Below, one piece after another: positions 1 through 11,547 of a stretch of DNA of 64,000 nt. The notes under the pieces are model-generated. The model was not told the DNA's origin and searched no databases. It saw only the letters and a list, made by a program, of their open reading frames with translations. The translations under genes and the position numbers were made by a program. Source of the stretch: Plenodomus lindquistii (lineage: Eukaryota > Ascomycota > Dothideomycetes > Pleosporales > Leptosphaeriaceae). Within the stretch, counting starts at the first letter, position 1. Each line of letters starts with the position of its first letter. The stretch covers positions 620,001-684,000 of the forward strand of contig JANUWI010000010.1 in assembly GCA_025504975.1 (NCBI GenBank). The letters run 5' to 3'.

Positions 1-140
1 TTCAGGAGTTGCGTGATGGTGCCGAGCAGGACTCGATACTAGGGTTCGAAAATTGAAGAGCACAAAGCATGGGGTATTCACCTGTCAGTCCTCTGATGCC
101 TGAGCTCCTCACTGTCATAATTCACCAAGGCTATTGAATC

Positions 141-1679
141 ATGGCAGCCATCGTTGATCCGGACAGCATCGAGGTCATTCCCCAGCATCAGCAAGTCGAC
201 ACCACTCGACATCCGCCATCACGTACATCCAACACCACAGCAATCCCCAACAATGGTTTACAAGTCCCCAGCCAAGTCGAATCAACCAGTACCTCGTCTG
301 GCCGTCAAACTGCACCTCAGAGCAATTACTTCCGCTCCCGCCGGGTAAAAAAGGGTGAGGTTGAACGGCCATGGCTCGACAAAAAGGACCCACGAGCCAA
401 ATGGGTCACCGCTTTCCCTATTATCGGATTCCTTCTCGGACTAGGTATCGCCGGTGTTCTCATTTGGGACGGTGTGCGCACCGTCGCAGTCCACAAATAC
501 TGTGAAGTACTCAACGAGAACTTTTCAACTTGGAACCCGGATATTTGGACCAAGGAAGTCGAAGTGGGTGGTTACGGGTAAGTCACCACTTAGTGTTGAC
601 TTTCTGATTAATCAAAACGCTGATTCAAGAACCAAAGCAACGGCCACTTCGACATGACCACCAACACCGACGAAAACGTGTACATACAAAACGGCCAACT
701 CATCATCAAACCCACCCTCCAAGACGAATCCCTCCTTACCCAAAACACCACCCTCGACCTGCGCGGCCTCGGCTGCACAGCACAAACCTGGGAAGCCTGT
801 GTAACAAGCACAAACACAACCAACGGGACCATCATCAACCCCGTAAAATCCGGACGCATCAACACCAAGCGCGGCGCTTCCATAAAATATGGCCGCGTCG
901 AGGTCGTCGCCAAACTGCCGGCGGGCGACTGGCTCTGGCCGGCGATTTGGATGTTACCAGTCGATAACGCGTACGGCGAGTGGCCTGCCTCGGGCGAAAT
1001 AGACATCATGGAGTCCCGCGGCAACAACGCGAGTTATGCCCAGGGAGGAAATAACATAGCATCTAGCACGCTGCACTTTGGCCCCAATGCGCTCAACGAT
1101 GGGTGGTGGCTCAACAATGTCAAGCGGAAAGCGTTGCATACGAACTATGCGGCTGGGTATAATACTTTTGGTGTCGAGGTACGTTGGATCTTTTAATCCT
1201 TCTATCGCTATCATCATCCAACTTGTCCCATCTTTGTACCCGATTCTACCGTATCAACGATGCGGCGATACTGACAACACACGCAGTGGAGTGAAAAATA
1301 CATCTTCACATACATCAACACCCGCCTCCAACAAGTCCTCTTCACATCCTTTGCCCAGCCCTTCTGGGACTACGGCCGCTTTCCCCTCTCCGACACCAAC
1401 GGATCGCGTCTCGCGAACCCGTGGCAGAACACAGGCAGCAATGCGAGTCCGTTTGACCAGCCGTTCTACCTCGTTATTAATGTTGCGGTTGGTGGGACCA
1501 ACGGCTGGTTTAAAGATGGAAAGGCGGGGAAACCTTGGATCGATGCGAGTCCGAGGGCGAAAAAAGACTTTTGGGATGCGAGGGCGCAGTGGGGAAGTAG
1601 TTGGGAGAGGGGGGGTTGGATGGCGGTACGGAGTGTGAAGATGTGGCAACAGAGTGGGTGGAATGGGTGTGTGGCGTGA
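141..1679 (+). CDS. Membrane-anchored GH16 family beta-glucanase/transglycosylase-like protein
   Basis: Spliced from three exons (141-577, 638-1178, 1287-1679) into 456 aa. A cytosolic Ser/Thr/Gln-rich N-terminus is followed by one hydrophobic segment (about residues 94-110, FPIIGFLLGLGIAGVLIW), so it looks like a type II membrane protein with the enzyme domain outside the cytosol. The GH16 active-site motif EIDIMES is present, with E266, D268 and E271 in the expected ExDxxE spacing (nucleophile and acid/base in this family). The C-terminal half carries the usual aromatic-rich GH16 sequence, including INVAVGGTNGW. The first acceptor at 636-637 was chosen because it gives GGYGNGHF, which resembles the conserved start of the fungal GH16 domain; the nearer AG at 628-629 leads to a stop. 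Family members act on beta-1,3(4)-glucans; the exact substrate cannot be told. Likely role is cell-wall remodelling. Confidence 0.88.
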
Positions 1680-2464
1680 AAGGGGTAATGGGATGTTTGT
1701 GTATGTTGGGTTAGCTAAGTAGCTGCGATGGAATCATGATATGGAGATCTAGTAATAGTGTGGATATTTCTGTCCCAAGTCTTAGACTCGCTGACTTTTG
1801 AAGAGTATCTCTTATCTGCTATCGTCATCTGTCCTTATGGTTCAAGGGGGCGTATCTAGTCCTGCGATCGCGGATGCGCGTGCGCTTGTCCAGATCGTAC
1901 ACGATTGACTCATTAACCTCTGAGAAACACACGTCAGGTGAAACATGGTACCTGGTACGTGGACAACGAGGCATGCGCAACAATCAACCGGTAGCACGAT
2001 GAAGCCACGACCGGATCCGTACTCGCAATTCTCACCCACTGTACTCACTCCATCATCCTAGCATCTTCACTTCACTAGCATTCGTACTCATCTCTGAAGC
2101 TAGAGATCGTAGCCCTAAGCGATGAGAGCGAGAGTCTAGTACAAACCCTCTTGTGGAATTGTAATACCGAGATTTCGTGAATGATGGTGGATTGGACCTC
2201 CTCCACTTTAGGCAGGTGGGCTTCGGCTTACCGCTTTGAGATGTGCCCATGCTCTCTCCCACTCTTGACAATTATCAACATCAATACAGTCCAGATACGA
2301 ATTTCGGAGGTCTGAAAGTTCTTTTTGGTGGACCTCAAAGGTTACCAGGGAGTTTTGCAAGCAACCACAACGCCACATCCCCAATCATCAACTTCCTACA
2401 CGACCATTGACAGGCCACCCTCTACCATTCCACCACCCATTCCACCACCACCACCACCGCAACC
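1680..2464. other. Intergenic region upstream of the aldolase-like gene
   Basis: No convincing coding sequence. It should contain the 3' UTR of the GH16 gene and the promoter and 5' leader of the downstream gene, which has a C/A-rich stretch with CCACC repeats just before the start codon at 2465. Short open frames on the minus strand have no recognisable product. Confidence 0.5.
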
Positions 2465-3574
2465 ATGCCCTATTCCCCCAAACCCGGCGACCCAGTCACC
2501 ACCCTCGACACCCCCTCCATGCTGGTCGACCTCTCCCTCATGGAATCCAACCTCACCTCCCTAATGGCCACTCTCCACCACCCCCACATCTCCATCCGCC
2601 CACACCTCAAAACCAGCAAATCCGCCATTCTCGCCCGGAAAATGGTGGCCGCAGGCGCAACAGGCGGATGTGTTGCAAAGCTCAGCGAAGCAGAAGTCAT
2701 GTGTTCGCTCGGCTTCACCGATCTGCTTATCACGTGTGAGATTGTGGGACCGGCGAAGGTGAAGCGGTTGGTTGAGCTGTGGAAGAAGAACCGGGAGATC
2801 AGGATTGTAGTTGATAGTGAGGAAGGGGCGCGGGCGATTGATGATGCGGTTAGGGAGAGTGGGGAAAAGGGACGTATCACCACGTTGATTGATTTGGATG
2901 TTGGGTTGCATAGGACGGGTGTGCAGCCTGGGGAGCCGGCAATGAAACTTGCGAGGATGGTGGCGGGGTGTGAGCATTTGAGGATTTTGGGGGTGCAGGG
3001 GTATGAGGGGCATTTGCAGCATGTGCATGGGGTGGAGGAGAGGAAGAGGTTGTGTTTGGAGAGTATGGAGATACTTGTGCAAGCTGCGGAGGCGTTGAGG
3101 AGGGATGGACATGGGATCGAGGTTGTTACGACGGGGGGGACGGGGACGGCGGAGTTTTGTGTCGAGGTTCCCGGGATCACGGAGGTCCAGCCTGGGTCGT
3201 TTGTGTTTATGGATACGGATTATCGGAATGCGGTGGGCACGAAGTATTCGAATAGTTTGTCGATCTTGTCGACGGTGTTGAGCAAGCAAGGGCCGACGTG
3301 CGTTACGATTGATGCGGGCCTCAAGTCGCTTACTACGGATAGTGGGCTCGCGGAGTGTAAGGAACCTGGATATACGTATGGGGTCTTGGGGGATGAGCAT
3401 GGGAGTCTGTCGTGGGAAGATGGGAAGGCGAAGGCGTTGAATGTTGGAGACACGGTGGAGATGATACCGAGTCATATTGATCCCACGATCAATCTACATG
3501 ATGTGTACTATGCACATCGGAACGGCATCATTGAGGAGATTTGGCCAGTGGATGCTAGAGGAAAGGTTCAATAG
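2465..3574 (+). CDS. D-threonine aldolase / D-serine dehydratase-like PLP enzyme
   Basis: Intronless, 369 aa, fold type III (alanine-racemase N-terminal barrel followed by a DSD-like C-terminal domain). The PLP lysine is K49 in RPHLKTSKS. The C-terminal metal site reads S-H337-I-D339; His-x-Asp is what bacterial D-threonine aldolases use, while eukaryotic D-serine dehydratases have His-x-Cys, so cleavage of a D-beta-hydroxy amino acid (D-threonine to glycine and acetaldehyde) is the better guess. Other barrel landmarks are LIDLDVGLHRTG and VTTGGTGTAEF. The start is the ATG at 2465, right after a CCACCACC-rich leader; an upstream in-frame start is not needed for the domain. Codon use changes from C-ending codons in the first 200 bp to G-ending in the rest, which may just be base-composition drift. 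Confidence 0.85.
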   Translation: MPYSPKPGDPVTTLDTPSMLVDLSLMESNLTSLMATLHHPHISIRPHLKTSKSAILARKMVAAGATGGCVAKLSEAEVMCSLGFTDLLITCEIVGPAKVKRLVELWKKNREIRIVVDSEEGARAIDDAVRESGEKGRITTLIDLDVGLHRTGVQPGEPAMKLARMVAGCEHLRILGVQGYEGHLQHVHGVEERKRLCLESMEILVQAAEALRRDGHGIEVVTTGGTGTAEFCVEVPGITEVQPGSFVFMDTDYRNAVGTKYSNSLSILSTVLSKQGPTCVTIDAGLKSLTTDSGLAECKEPGYTYGVLGDEHGSLSWEDGKAKALNVGDTVEMIPSHIDPTINLHDVYYAHRNGIIEEIWPVDARGKVQ

Positions 3575-3658
3575 ATAGTACACTAAACACTACAACTTGC
3601 AAACTATCAAAGCATCCTGAGCGTCTCATTATAGTTGTATATCCCCATTCTCCCAAAC

Positions 3659-4963
3659 TCAAGCGATGTCAATCAAATTCTCCTTGAGGTCCTTTGCTGA
3701 CACGCCAGCCAACGGGTCTTTCTTGTCGAATGCTGCGTCAGCTCTAGCTTTCTTGGACATCTTTGTAATGTCGTAGTGTTGCCCGCCCATCTTGGGGTGG
3801 CGCTTCTTCTTGTAGGCCTTGAACTTAGCATCCCACTGCCACTTATCCTTTGAACCACCTTGTGTCTCATCAAGCTTCCTCTTCTGTCCGGCTGCGGGAG
3901 AGGCAGATTTCTTCGCCTGACCTGTCTCCTCCTCATCGTTCTCCTTGTCTGCATCTTCTTTTTCGTCGCCTTCTTCCAGCAGTTTCATCCGGAGCTCCGA
4001 GGCAGCTACGCCCTTCTTTAGGTCGAGTCTGCCCTTTTTGACGTAGGCGATGGCTTCTTTCCGCCATTCCATGCATTCGCCCTCAATACCCATATCGGCA
4101 AGGTCGTAAGTAAATTCGATGAATTCGCCGATGACAAGAGGCAAGTCCAGAAGCTTCGAATCAGGCTTGAGCTCGCCCTCATCTTCGACCACAGCAAGCG
4201 TTGTGATGAGCGCGCATCCCACAAGACCAATGAGATTGCAGGTTGTTGGTCCGTCCTCGTTGCCTACAGGATTTAATGAGTAAATGGGTAGAACAGTGGC
4301 AGTTCCACAAATGGTCCCAACTTACCGTACAAATCCTCAATTCCGTGCGCAGTATTGAACCAGTGACCCATTGCGCTGACCACAGCCCACATCTCGTTGA
4401 GCCTGTTTGTCCCCTTTTCGCGAAACGCTTTATCAAAGTCAACGAGCTGGTTCTCGATGCACTCCTGCAGACCCCACCCATGCCAGTCATTGTAAAGGTA
4501 CATGTTGAACATATCAGGGTCACAGTACTTGGCCTTGCGAGCCTGTAGATCGTACTTCTCGTACGCACTGTACATCATGACCCACTTGTGCTCTGGATGC
4601 TCTGCCGCAGGAGCTTGCCATATCCCGGCCTTTTTCTCCGCCTCGAAAATTGGCTTCCCCATCTGCGCATAAATTTCTTCGTCTTCAAGAAGTTCGGCCT
4701 CACCATTCTTCGACTGGCGCCAGTTTTCACCCTCTAGATCAAAGAAAGGGCGATGGATGCAGATGTACTCGTATGGAGCCTTTTTAGCCTCCTTGGTGTC
4801 CTACAAATACCTGTTGGTAGGGCATTCGCAGTTTTGAGTGTTGGAGACTCACCTTCCCGTCTTTTCCGCCCTTCGCGCTCTGAGTGTTATTAGTTGTTGC
4901 GGCGGCTGTCTCGGAAAGAGCATCGCTCGCCTCAACCGACTTCTGTCGCTTCTTTGGAGGCAT
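3659..4963 (-). CDS. Conserved-looking nuclear protein of unknown function
   Basis: Three exons on the minus strand (4963-4853, 4800-4326, 4263-3659) give 396 aa. I do not recognise the family. The N-terminus starts MPPKKRQK, a likely nuclear localisation signal, and the C-terminal third is strongly charged, with an acidic stretch (EEGDEKEDADKENDEEE) followed by lysine-rich KKKRHPK. The middle part is rich in aromatic residues (YNDWHGWGLQECIENQLVDF) and looks like a folded, probably helical domain. Both introns have clean GTGAGT/GTAAGT donors and TAG acceptors. Its end lies only about 85 bp from the end of the convergent aldolase-like gene, so the two 3' UTRs probably overlap. Function not assigned. 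Confidence 0.8.
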
Positions 4964-5463
4964 ACTTATTTATTTTGATGATCTGGATTGTCTCTTTGAT
5001 AGTTTGTCTGATGGATTGGGATAAAATGGAGGCATGCTAGGGGACGCTGGACTTGATTCCGATCAGGTTATGTTATCAATGCGCTGCGTCATCTCCGAAC
5101 TTGAATGAACGCGAATCTTGCGCGGATGCACGTGAAAGATGCCAACACGCGCGACTGTTACAACACACCGCAGACAAGGTCTACAACATCATATTCGGCA
5201 TTCCCGTCCTGGTTACCTATGTCCGAAGGTTGTTCTGCTCTACGCGCTGAATGAGTTGTTACAGTTTGAAGCACACCCAATCTCATGATCACTTCGAGAG
5301 TAGATGTGCCTTGAAAAAAAAAGGGGGGCCACGTCTCCAGATCGCAAACAGTAGGTGAACTAGGCGCACAACCCTTGACGACTAACGTGCTACCATCACG
5401 AGTGCAAAAACAAAGCGCATCGAATATGCTACCATCTATTCCGACGCGTGGGCAAAAAGACAA
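4964..5463. other. Intergenic region between unknown gene and tRNA-Met
   Basis: About 500 bp holding the promoter of the minus-strand gene that starts at 4963. It contains a short A-run/G-run (around 5316-5328) and no supported gene; open frames here are below 70 codons or overlap the tRNA. Confidence 0.4.
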
Positions 5464-5572
5464 TGTCCCGTGCCAGACTCGAACTGGCGGCCTTGGGATT
5501 TCTACTCTAGGAGCAGTCATACATTACATGATGATATGAGACCCACGTGATAACCAACTACACCAACGAGAC
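5464..5572 (-). tRNA. Elongator tRNA-Met (CAT) with an intron
   Basis: Read on the minus strand the sequence folds as a tRNA. The acceptor GTCTCGT pairs with ACGGGAC (one G-U), the D-arm starts GTGTAGTTGG, and the T-arm is GCCAG-TTCGAGT-CTGGC. The anticodon stem TGGGT/TCCCA encloses loop CT-CAT-A..A, giving anticodon CAT. A 35-nt intron (5534-5500) follows the base after the anticodon, the standard nuclear position; exon 1 is 5572-5535 and exon 2 is 5499-5464. The T31-T39 non-pair also occurs in yeast elongator tRNA-Met, which supports elongator rather than initiator. Discriminator base is A. Confidence 0.88.
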
Positions 5573-5795
5573 GTTGCGAACCGAAGTTCGCGTTGGTGAT
5601 TCATGGAGAAAATCTGTGATTGTAGCTTTTATGAATCAAGACGGTCTGAGCCGTATGGGCAACGCATAATCTCCGACCTCGGGATGAAGCTTATCGATTA
5701 GACCCTGAAATTTTGTGGAGTCACCCATCATAGTCGGAGCAAATGGCTCAACAGGACTCATGTAACTCTTCTCGTTCTTTTCTTCTTGTATAAAG

Positions 5796-7360
5796 ATGGC
5801 GTTGCGATTCTCTTCCAGGCGAGCGTGCGCTGTGCTCCGCGCGCCTCGATCCCAGAACATCTTTGTTCGTCATGCATCGGCAGCGTCAGCCGCACTGAAA
5901 GGCTCGAGTTTACCTCAAGAGACGCTCGATTCGATAGCTGTGAGTGCAATTGCGTTATGCCATGATACTTGTTCAGTTCTAATTACCATGCAGCGCGATG
6001 CGTCCCTCCCAACACCCGACCCATCCTCTAGTTCGAAGACAGCGGGCCTTGTCAATCAGCAGCTCCCATACATGGTCCCAACCTACGTCCGCCCACCTCC
6101 CATGTTTGAGAAGGGAGAAGGCTGTTATATGTGGGATGTAGAGAACCGCAAGTATCTCGACTTCACAGCCGGAATTGCTGTCAATGCATTGGGCCACTGC
6201 GATGCTGGCGTTGCGCAGGTCCTCGCTGAGCAAGTATGTCATGGTACAAGTGTGGGACTTGCCATACAGGACTGACTGAACCCTAGGCAAAACAACTCAT
6301 GCACACGTCCAACTTGTACCATAACCCACACACTGGACTCCTTTCGAAACAGCTAATTCAACTCACGCACGCGACCGGCGGATTCGAAAGCGCATCCCGA
6401 ACCTTTATATGCAACAGCGGTTCCGAAGCCAACGAGGCCGCGATCAAGTTCGCACGCAAGGTCGGCAAGTCGATATCGCCTGACCAAGATAAACATGAAT
6501 TCGTCTCATTTCACAACTCTTTCCACGGTCGCACAATGGGAAGTCTGAGCGCAACACCAAACCCCAAATACCAAACTCCATTCTCGCCAATGGTGCCCGG
6601 TTTCAAGTACGGCACATTCAACGATGTTGAGGCGATCAAAGACTTGGTTACAAAGTCGACTTGCGGAGTCATCGTCGAGCCGATTCAGGGTGAGGGCGGT
6701 GTCAATGTTGCGACACCCGAGTTTCTCCTTGCGCTACGGAAGCGCTGCACAGAAGTCGGTGCCGTGTTGATCCACGATGAGATCCAGTGCGGCCTAGGCA
6801 GAACAGGCAAATTTTGGGCACATGGAGGTTACCCCAAGGAATGCCATCCTGACATTGTCACCACTGCCAAGGCTCTTGGAAATGGTTTCCCAATTGGTGC
6901 TACCATTGTGAATGACTTCGTCTGCGACCACATCAAGACTGGTGATCATGGAACTACCTTTGGTGGTAATCCACTCGGGTCACGCGTAGCTTCATACATC
7001 CTCTCTCGCTTATCATCGCCTGAGATCCTGGACTCAATCCCAGCAAAGGAACAAGCGTTTCGCAAACACTTCGATGTTCTCAGGAAGCGATTCTCTCGGG
7101 AGATCAAAGAAGTCAGAGGCAAGGGTCTCATACTAGGATTGCAGCTCGATGCCGACCCTACACCGATCGTCACCGCTGCCCGTGAGAGAGGATTATTGAT
7201 AATCACCTGCGGGACTAATACCCTACGATTCGTCCCTCCGCTAGTGATTACAGAGAGCGAGATCGAAGAGGGCATGAATATACTTGGGCAGGCTATGGAG
7301 AGTGTATGGGCCAAAGGCGAAGACGTGGAAGGCACAGATGGACAGCAGGAGATGCGATAG
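5796..7360 (+). CDS. ARG8: Acetylornithine aminotransferase, mitochondrial
   Basis: Three exons (5796-5939, 5994-6233, 6287-7360), 485 aa. The first 30 or so residues (MALRFSSRRACAVLRAPRSQ) are Arg/Ser/Ala-rich with no acids, a typical mitochondrial presequence. The rest is a class III PLP aminotransferase: AGIAVNALGH near the N-terminus, FICNSGSEANEAAIKFAR, EPIQGEGGVNVA, LIHDEIQCGLGRTG, and the Schiff-base lysine K323 in TTAKALGNGFP. It transfers an amino group from glutamate to N-acetylglutamate semialdehyde in the ornithine/arginine pathway. Ornithine-delta and GABA aminotransferases share this fold, but the targeting sequence and motif set fit ARG8 best. The gene starts about 220 bp from the 5' end of the divergent tRNA-Met gene. 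Confidence 0.9.
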
Positions 7361-7805
7361 GGTTTGTCACAGTCTTCTATCGTTTGAGCATGGCGTTCGA
7401 CTTCGTGTAGAATTTTTTGAGCAGGCATCCAAAAGCGAGCGGTTATCAATGCAACTTTCATCTACCCGCCTTTGACAGTAAAAGTCCAGCATCGAGATGT
7501 GTCTGTGGGTACCCGATATCGTTAGCGTGAGACTAGCGCCGAATCGCAAGCATAATCTTGGCAGCTGCCTCCTGTCACTCACAATCATCAAATAATCCTT
7601 TCGAATCAAACCAAGAAACCCGGCACCTTGACGGTTCGATTCTGGATCAGCAAGCACGAAATTGCGCTTCGTTGATTGGGCCCGCATGATGCAGCGCTGC
7701 GCGTGAGACTACGCTTCCAGCAGGATCAACCCAACGGTTTGCTGGTAAGGCTCCCAAAATCCCGGTTCATTCAACCATTGATACACTGTCCTCGAATTCT
7801 TCGAG
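7361..7805. other. Intergenic region between ARG8 and the SNF2 gene
   Basis: No gene seen. It holds the ARG8 3' UTR and the SNF2-family promoter, both on the plus strand. Several short overlapping frames are shadows with no recognisable product. Confidence 0.4.
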
Positions 7806-10800
7806 ATGGTACCGACCTCAATGCCGTCAAGACATGGTGCGGAGCTGGAACAAGACGAACTTCAACAGTACATCGCCATAGGCTGCCTTCACTTCGACCA
7901 AGCCGTAAGCTCACAATATGAACCTTCTCAAGGAACGAAATGGCTGGAGCTTGTACATTCCGATCTTCCGCAAGAGATCCAACAGATGATCGGAGATGAA
8001 GCTGCGCGGCTTTTGAGCGCACGCTGGATAAGACTCTTTCTTCACCAGCGTGAGCCTGAAGGTCAACACAGCATGTTGCGCGTCTATCTACTGCCAGAGG
8101 ACTGGCGTCGCCGGACTATTGATCGCAATAGTAGATCCTTGAAGGCAGATTTAAGACAGCTACTTCAACAAGTAGACACTTCCGCGGAGTCTTGGGCTGG
8201 TTTCTCCTCTACTTCTTCAGGCTCTCGGTTTGATGTATGGGCTAATGCCGAGCCACATTCACTATACTATTTGTTCAACAAACTGCCTTCGCCAAACCCA
8301 GTACCTGCGACTGTGAAGAACAGGTACGCTCGGGCGGCAATGCACGATCTGTTGAAGTCGTCAGAAGATTCACCTTGGGAGGGTTTCGGGGAGCAGCCTC
8401 TGCCGGGACTGAGGACCCGATTATACCCTTACCAGGCGCGATCTGCCAGTCTGATGGTACAGCGGGAAACTTCGCCTCAACTCCAACTCGATCCCAGGTT
8501 GGAACTTCGCTCGTCCCCAAATGGAAAACCTTTTTATTACGGCGCTCGAGACGGATCCTTCCTGCAAGCGGCAAGGTACTATGAAACGAATCGGGGCGGA
8601 ATTCTCGCAGAAACGATGGGCCTAGGAAAAACTGTCATTTGCCTAGCAGTCATCCTAGCCACGAAGAGCCACTATCCTCAGATCCCAGCGGCCCATCATC
8701 CATCAGCGCCTGTTCGGAAACGCACCGGGACATTATTAGACATGGCCGCGTCAACTGCAGGACGCTTCTCTATACCCGTGAATGCCTATCTGGAACAGTC
8801 GGAGGCGAACGGCACCGAAATTCCGCCAAGTTTAAGAGAGGCACTGGAACGCAACCCTTCCTTCTATGAGATACCGAGTGAGCTTCCAAGAAAAAACCGG
8901 AACACAGTTACACCTCCCCCTCGCCAACTAGCAACTTGCTCTGGTACAATCATCATCGTACCGCGCAACCTCCTGCATCAGTGGCAGTCAGAAATCCGGA
9001 AACACGTACTCGAAGGTGGCCTGAAAGTCCTTGTAGTCGACACCGCAGCAAGAGGGCGTGGTAAAACAAAGCCGGCCCCGAAAAGCATTGGTGACATAGA
9101 TTTCACCAATGAGCTTCCTATACCTACCGAGCTCATGAAGTATGACGTGGTCTTATTTAGTCGCAATCGCTTTGAACAGGAAATCCAAGACGGAGCAGAT
9201 AAGCAAGGGCGACGTGCAGCGTCTGGTCCCGCTCTCGCGTGCTCATGTGCATACATAGGCGCTACCCGCCTCCGCGATTGCAACTGTCTCAACGACCTGG
9301 ACATGTATGAATCACCGTTAAAGAAACTGCACTGGCTACGAATAATCGTAGATGAGGGCCACAGTTTCTCAAGTTCAGTCTCGAATGCAGTGTTAGTCGC
9401 GAAGCAGATCCACGCCGAGAGACGCTGGGTGGTATCAGGAAGTGAGTTTTTCCAACTTGCCTAGTGCGCGTCAACTGATTTGTACAGCACCAGCAAAGAA
9501 CCTGGTAGGTGTAGAGATGGACGTATCTGCTTTAGACACCGGCAACGACGCACTCATTCCATTGCGGGCATCAGTCATCGAGCAAAGAAAAGCCTTCAAC
9601 TACGACGACGAAACAAGCAAAGCCACCAAAGCACTGGGCTCGTTGGCTTCCCATTTTCTCATGGTACAACCGTGGACCGAAAGTAAGGATTGGGACGAAT
9701 ATGTCTATAGACATGAGCACCCACAGCATAAGACCTATTCCGGTTTTTCATCTTGCTTCGTACGTACGTTGGAGAACCTTGTTATCAAGACACGGCCCGA
9801 GGACGTTGACAAGAACGTGGTTCTTCCCCCGATGCGACATCATACTGTTTACCTGAAACCATGTTGGTTCGACAAGATGACGGCCAATTTGTTCATCCAG
9901 GTCCTTCGCGCAAACGCAATCACCAGCGAGCGAACCGATGTCGACTATCTTTTCCATAAGAATAGTACCAAAGCTCGACACAGTTTGATCAGAAATTTAC
10001 GCCAGTCAAATTTCACCTGGACGGGTTTCAGCCTTGCTGACGTGATCGCAACCGTGGAGACAAGCAAGAAGTACCTCGCCAAAGAAGATAGAAAGTGCTC
10101 ACCAGATGATGAAAATCTACTGGAGGAGAGTAGCCGGATAATTTCGAGTCTCCAAACCTCGGAAGCATGGAAAGCTTTAAGTCAAGCACACGAGGTGGGA
10201 TTGGCGATTCACAATTGGCCGGAAGAGTCAGAGGAGAGTTTTGCGCTCACCTTCCCAGCAAAACCTACGATGATAGGCCTTTCACACCTTCTCGATGGGC
10301 AGATACACGTGGACAGGAACATACTGGAGCAAGATCCTGGTCATGGTCTTGCGACTGTTGGCCAAGCTGCGAAAGCCAAGACCGCTGCAATGGCGGGTAC
10401 GGGAGATTCGAAGGGCGCGAATGGCCAGCCTCAGCTGCCTAATGATGCGATCCCTACTTCTTCTGGCGAAGGGAAGCTGTCGGCCACAGTTCAAGTCGTA
10501 AATGCAGGCGAGAACGTTCCGACTTCTGGCGAGGCGAGTGGCACTGCAGCTCCCAATAATTCTCAAGTCGCAGCCGTCTCAAATTCTCCTTCGCGTCCCA
10601 GGAAGCGCAAATTGACGTTGGTAGAAGAAGCAGCCGCTCTTGCTGCAGATTCCCCATTGAGAGAGACCAAGATCACTGGTACTACGTCGGCAAAGCTAAC
10701 GTACCTCCTCGACAAGATTGTAGAGCGTCAAGCTGAGGAAAAGATCATCGTGTTCTATGACGGAGACAACGCAGCCTACTATATTGCCCAAGGTCTTGAG

Positions 10801-11547
10801 CTACTCCACGTTAATCACCGCATCTACGCCCGTACGCTTGACAACACGAGGCGATCTGAGTATGTTAGGCTGTTCAATGAAGACCCAAGTGTACGCGTGC
10901 TCCTCATCGACGTTGCGTGCGGTGCTCTCGGTCTGAACTTGAACGTCGCCAGCGTGGTTTTGATCGTCAACCCTATCAATCGTCCCTTTCTTGAAGCCCA
11001 GGCCATCAAACGAGTCAGTATTCCTTGATGTCGTGACTGATACTTGACTGACTGTTCCCAGGCTCATCGTATAGGGCAAACACGAGAAGTCTTAGTCGAA
11101 ACCTTAGTGCTTGAGAACACCATCGAGCATGCCATATTTGAACGTGCCAAGCGGATGTCTCGTACAGATCACGAAGTAGCCAAAGAACTGGAAGACGATG
11201 AGAGTATCACAGAAATCATTCAGAATGCGCAGATTCTGCCGATAGATCCCGATGAAGAAAGTGGTCTTGCGAGCTTCGCACCGCTGAAGACGCCACAGCA
11301 AGTCTTTGGTCGCCCGGACAGACACAAGTTCCATCGATATGGTCAGACGGAGTCCAAGAAGGCGGAGAGACTACCGAAAAAGCTGAAGACACAGAAGTCT
11401 GCCAAGGTAACGAAAGGTAAAGGCGCTAGCGGCTCTCAAGGAGAAGAGTCTTCATTACGTCTGCCCGAGGATGGCGTTCGAAGCAATTCACCGCCCAATG
11501 ATGCCTCTATGTTTGGTCAGATCACCAGCCTATTCGGTAGTGGATGA
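7806..11547 (+). CDS. SNF2-family helicase-like ATPase (Rad5/Rad16-like group)
   Basis: Three exons (7806-9441, 9488-11013, 11062-11547) give 1215 aa. Helicase motif I is MGLGKT (272-276), motif II is DEGH (516-519), and the first intron splits the SGTP motif III exactly (SG-T after splicing). The C-terminal helicase lobe has IIVFYDGDNAAYYIA, GALGLNLNVASVVLIVNP and QAIKRAHRIGQTREV. The DEGH box and the separated lobes fit the Rad5/16 branch of SNF2, but I see no RING C3HC4 cluster between the lobes; instead there is a cysteine-bearing insert (ACSCAYIGATRLRDCNC) before motif II and a low-complexity linker rich in Gly/Ser/Ala (about 850-930). Expected role is ATP-dependent remodelling of DNA-protein complexes in the nucleus. 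Confidence 0.85.

Noticed and set aside
2470..3475. Two long minus-strand frames of 236 and 304 codons
   Set aside because: They lie antisense to the aldolase-like gene, which has a clear PLP-enzyme sequence; the antisense frames are shadows caused by its biased third-codon positions.
5158..5520. 120-codon minus-strand frame
   Set aside because: Runs into the tRNA-Met gene and has no recognisable product.
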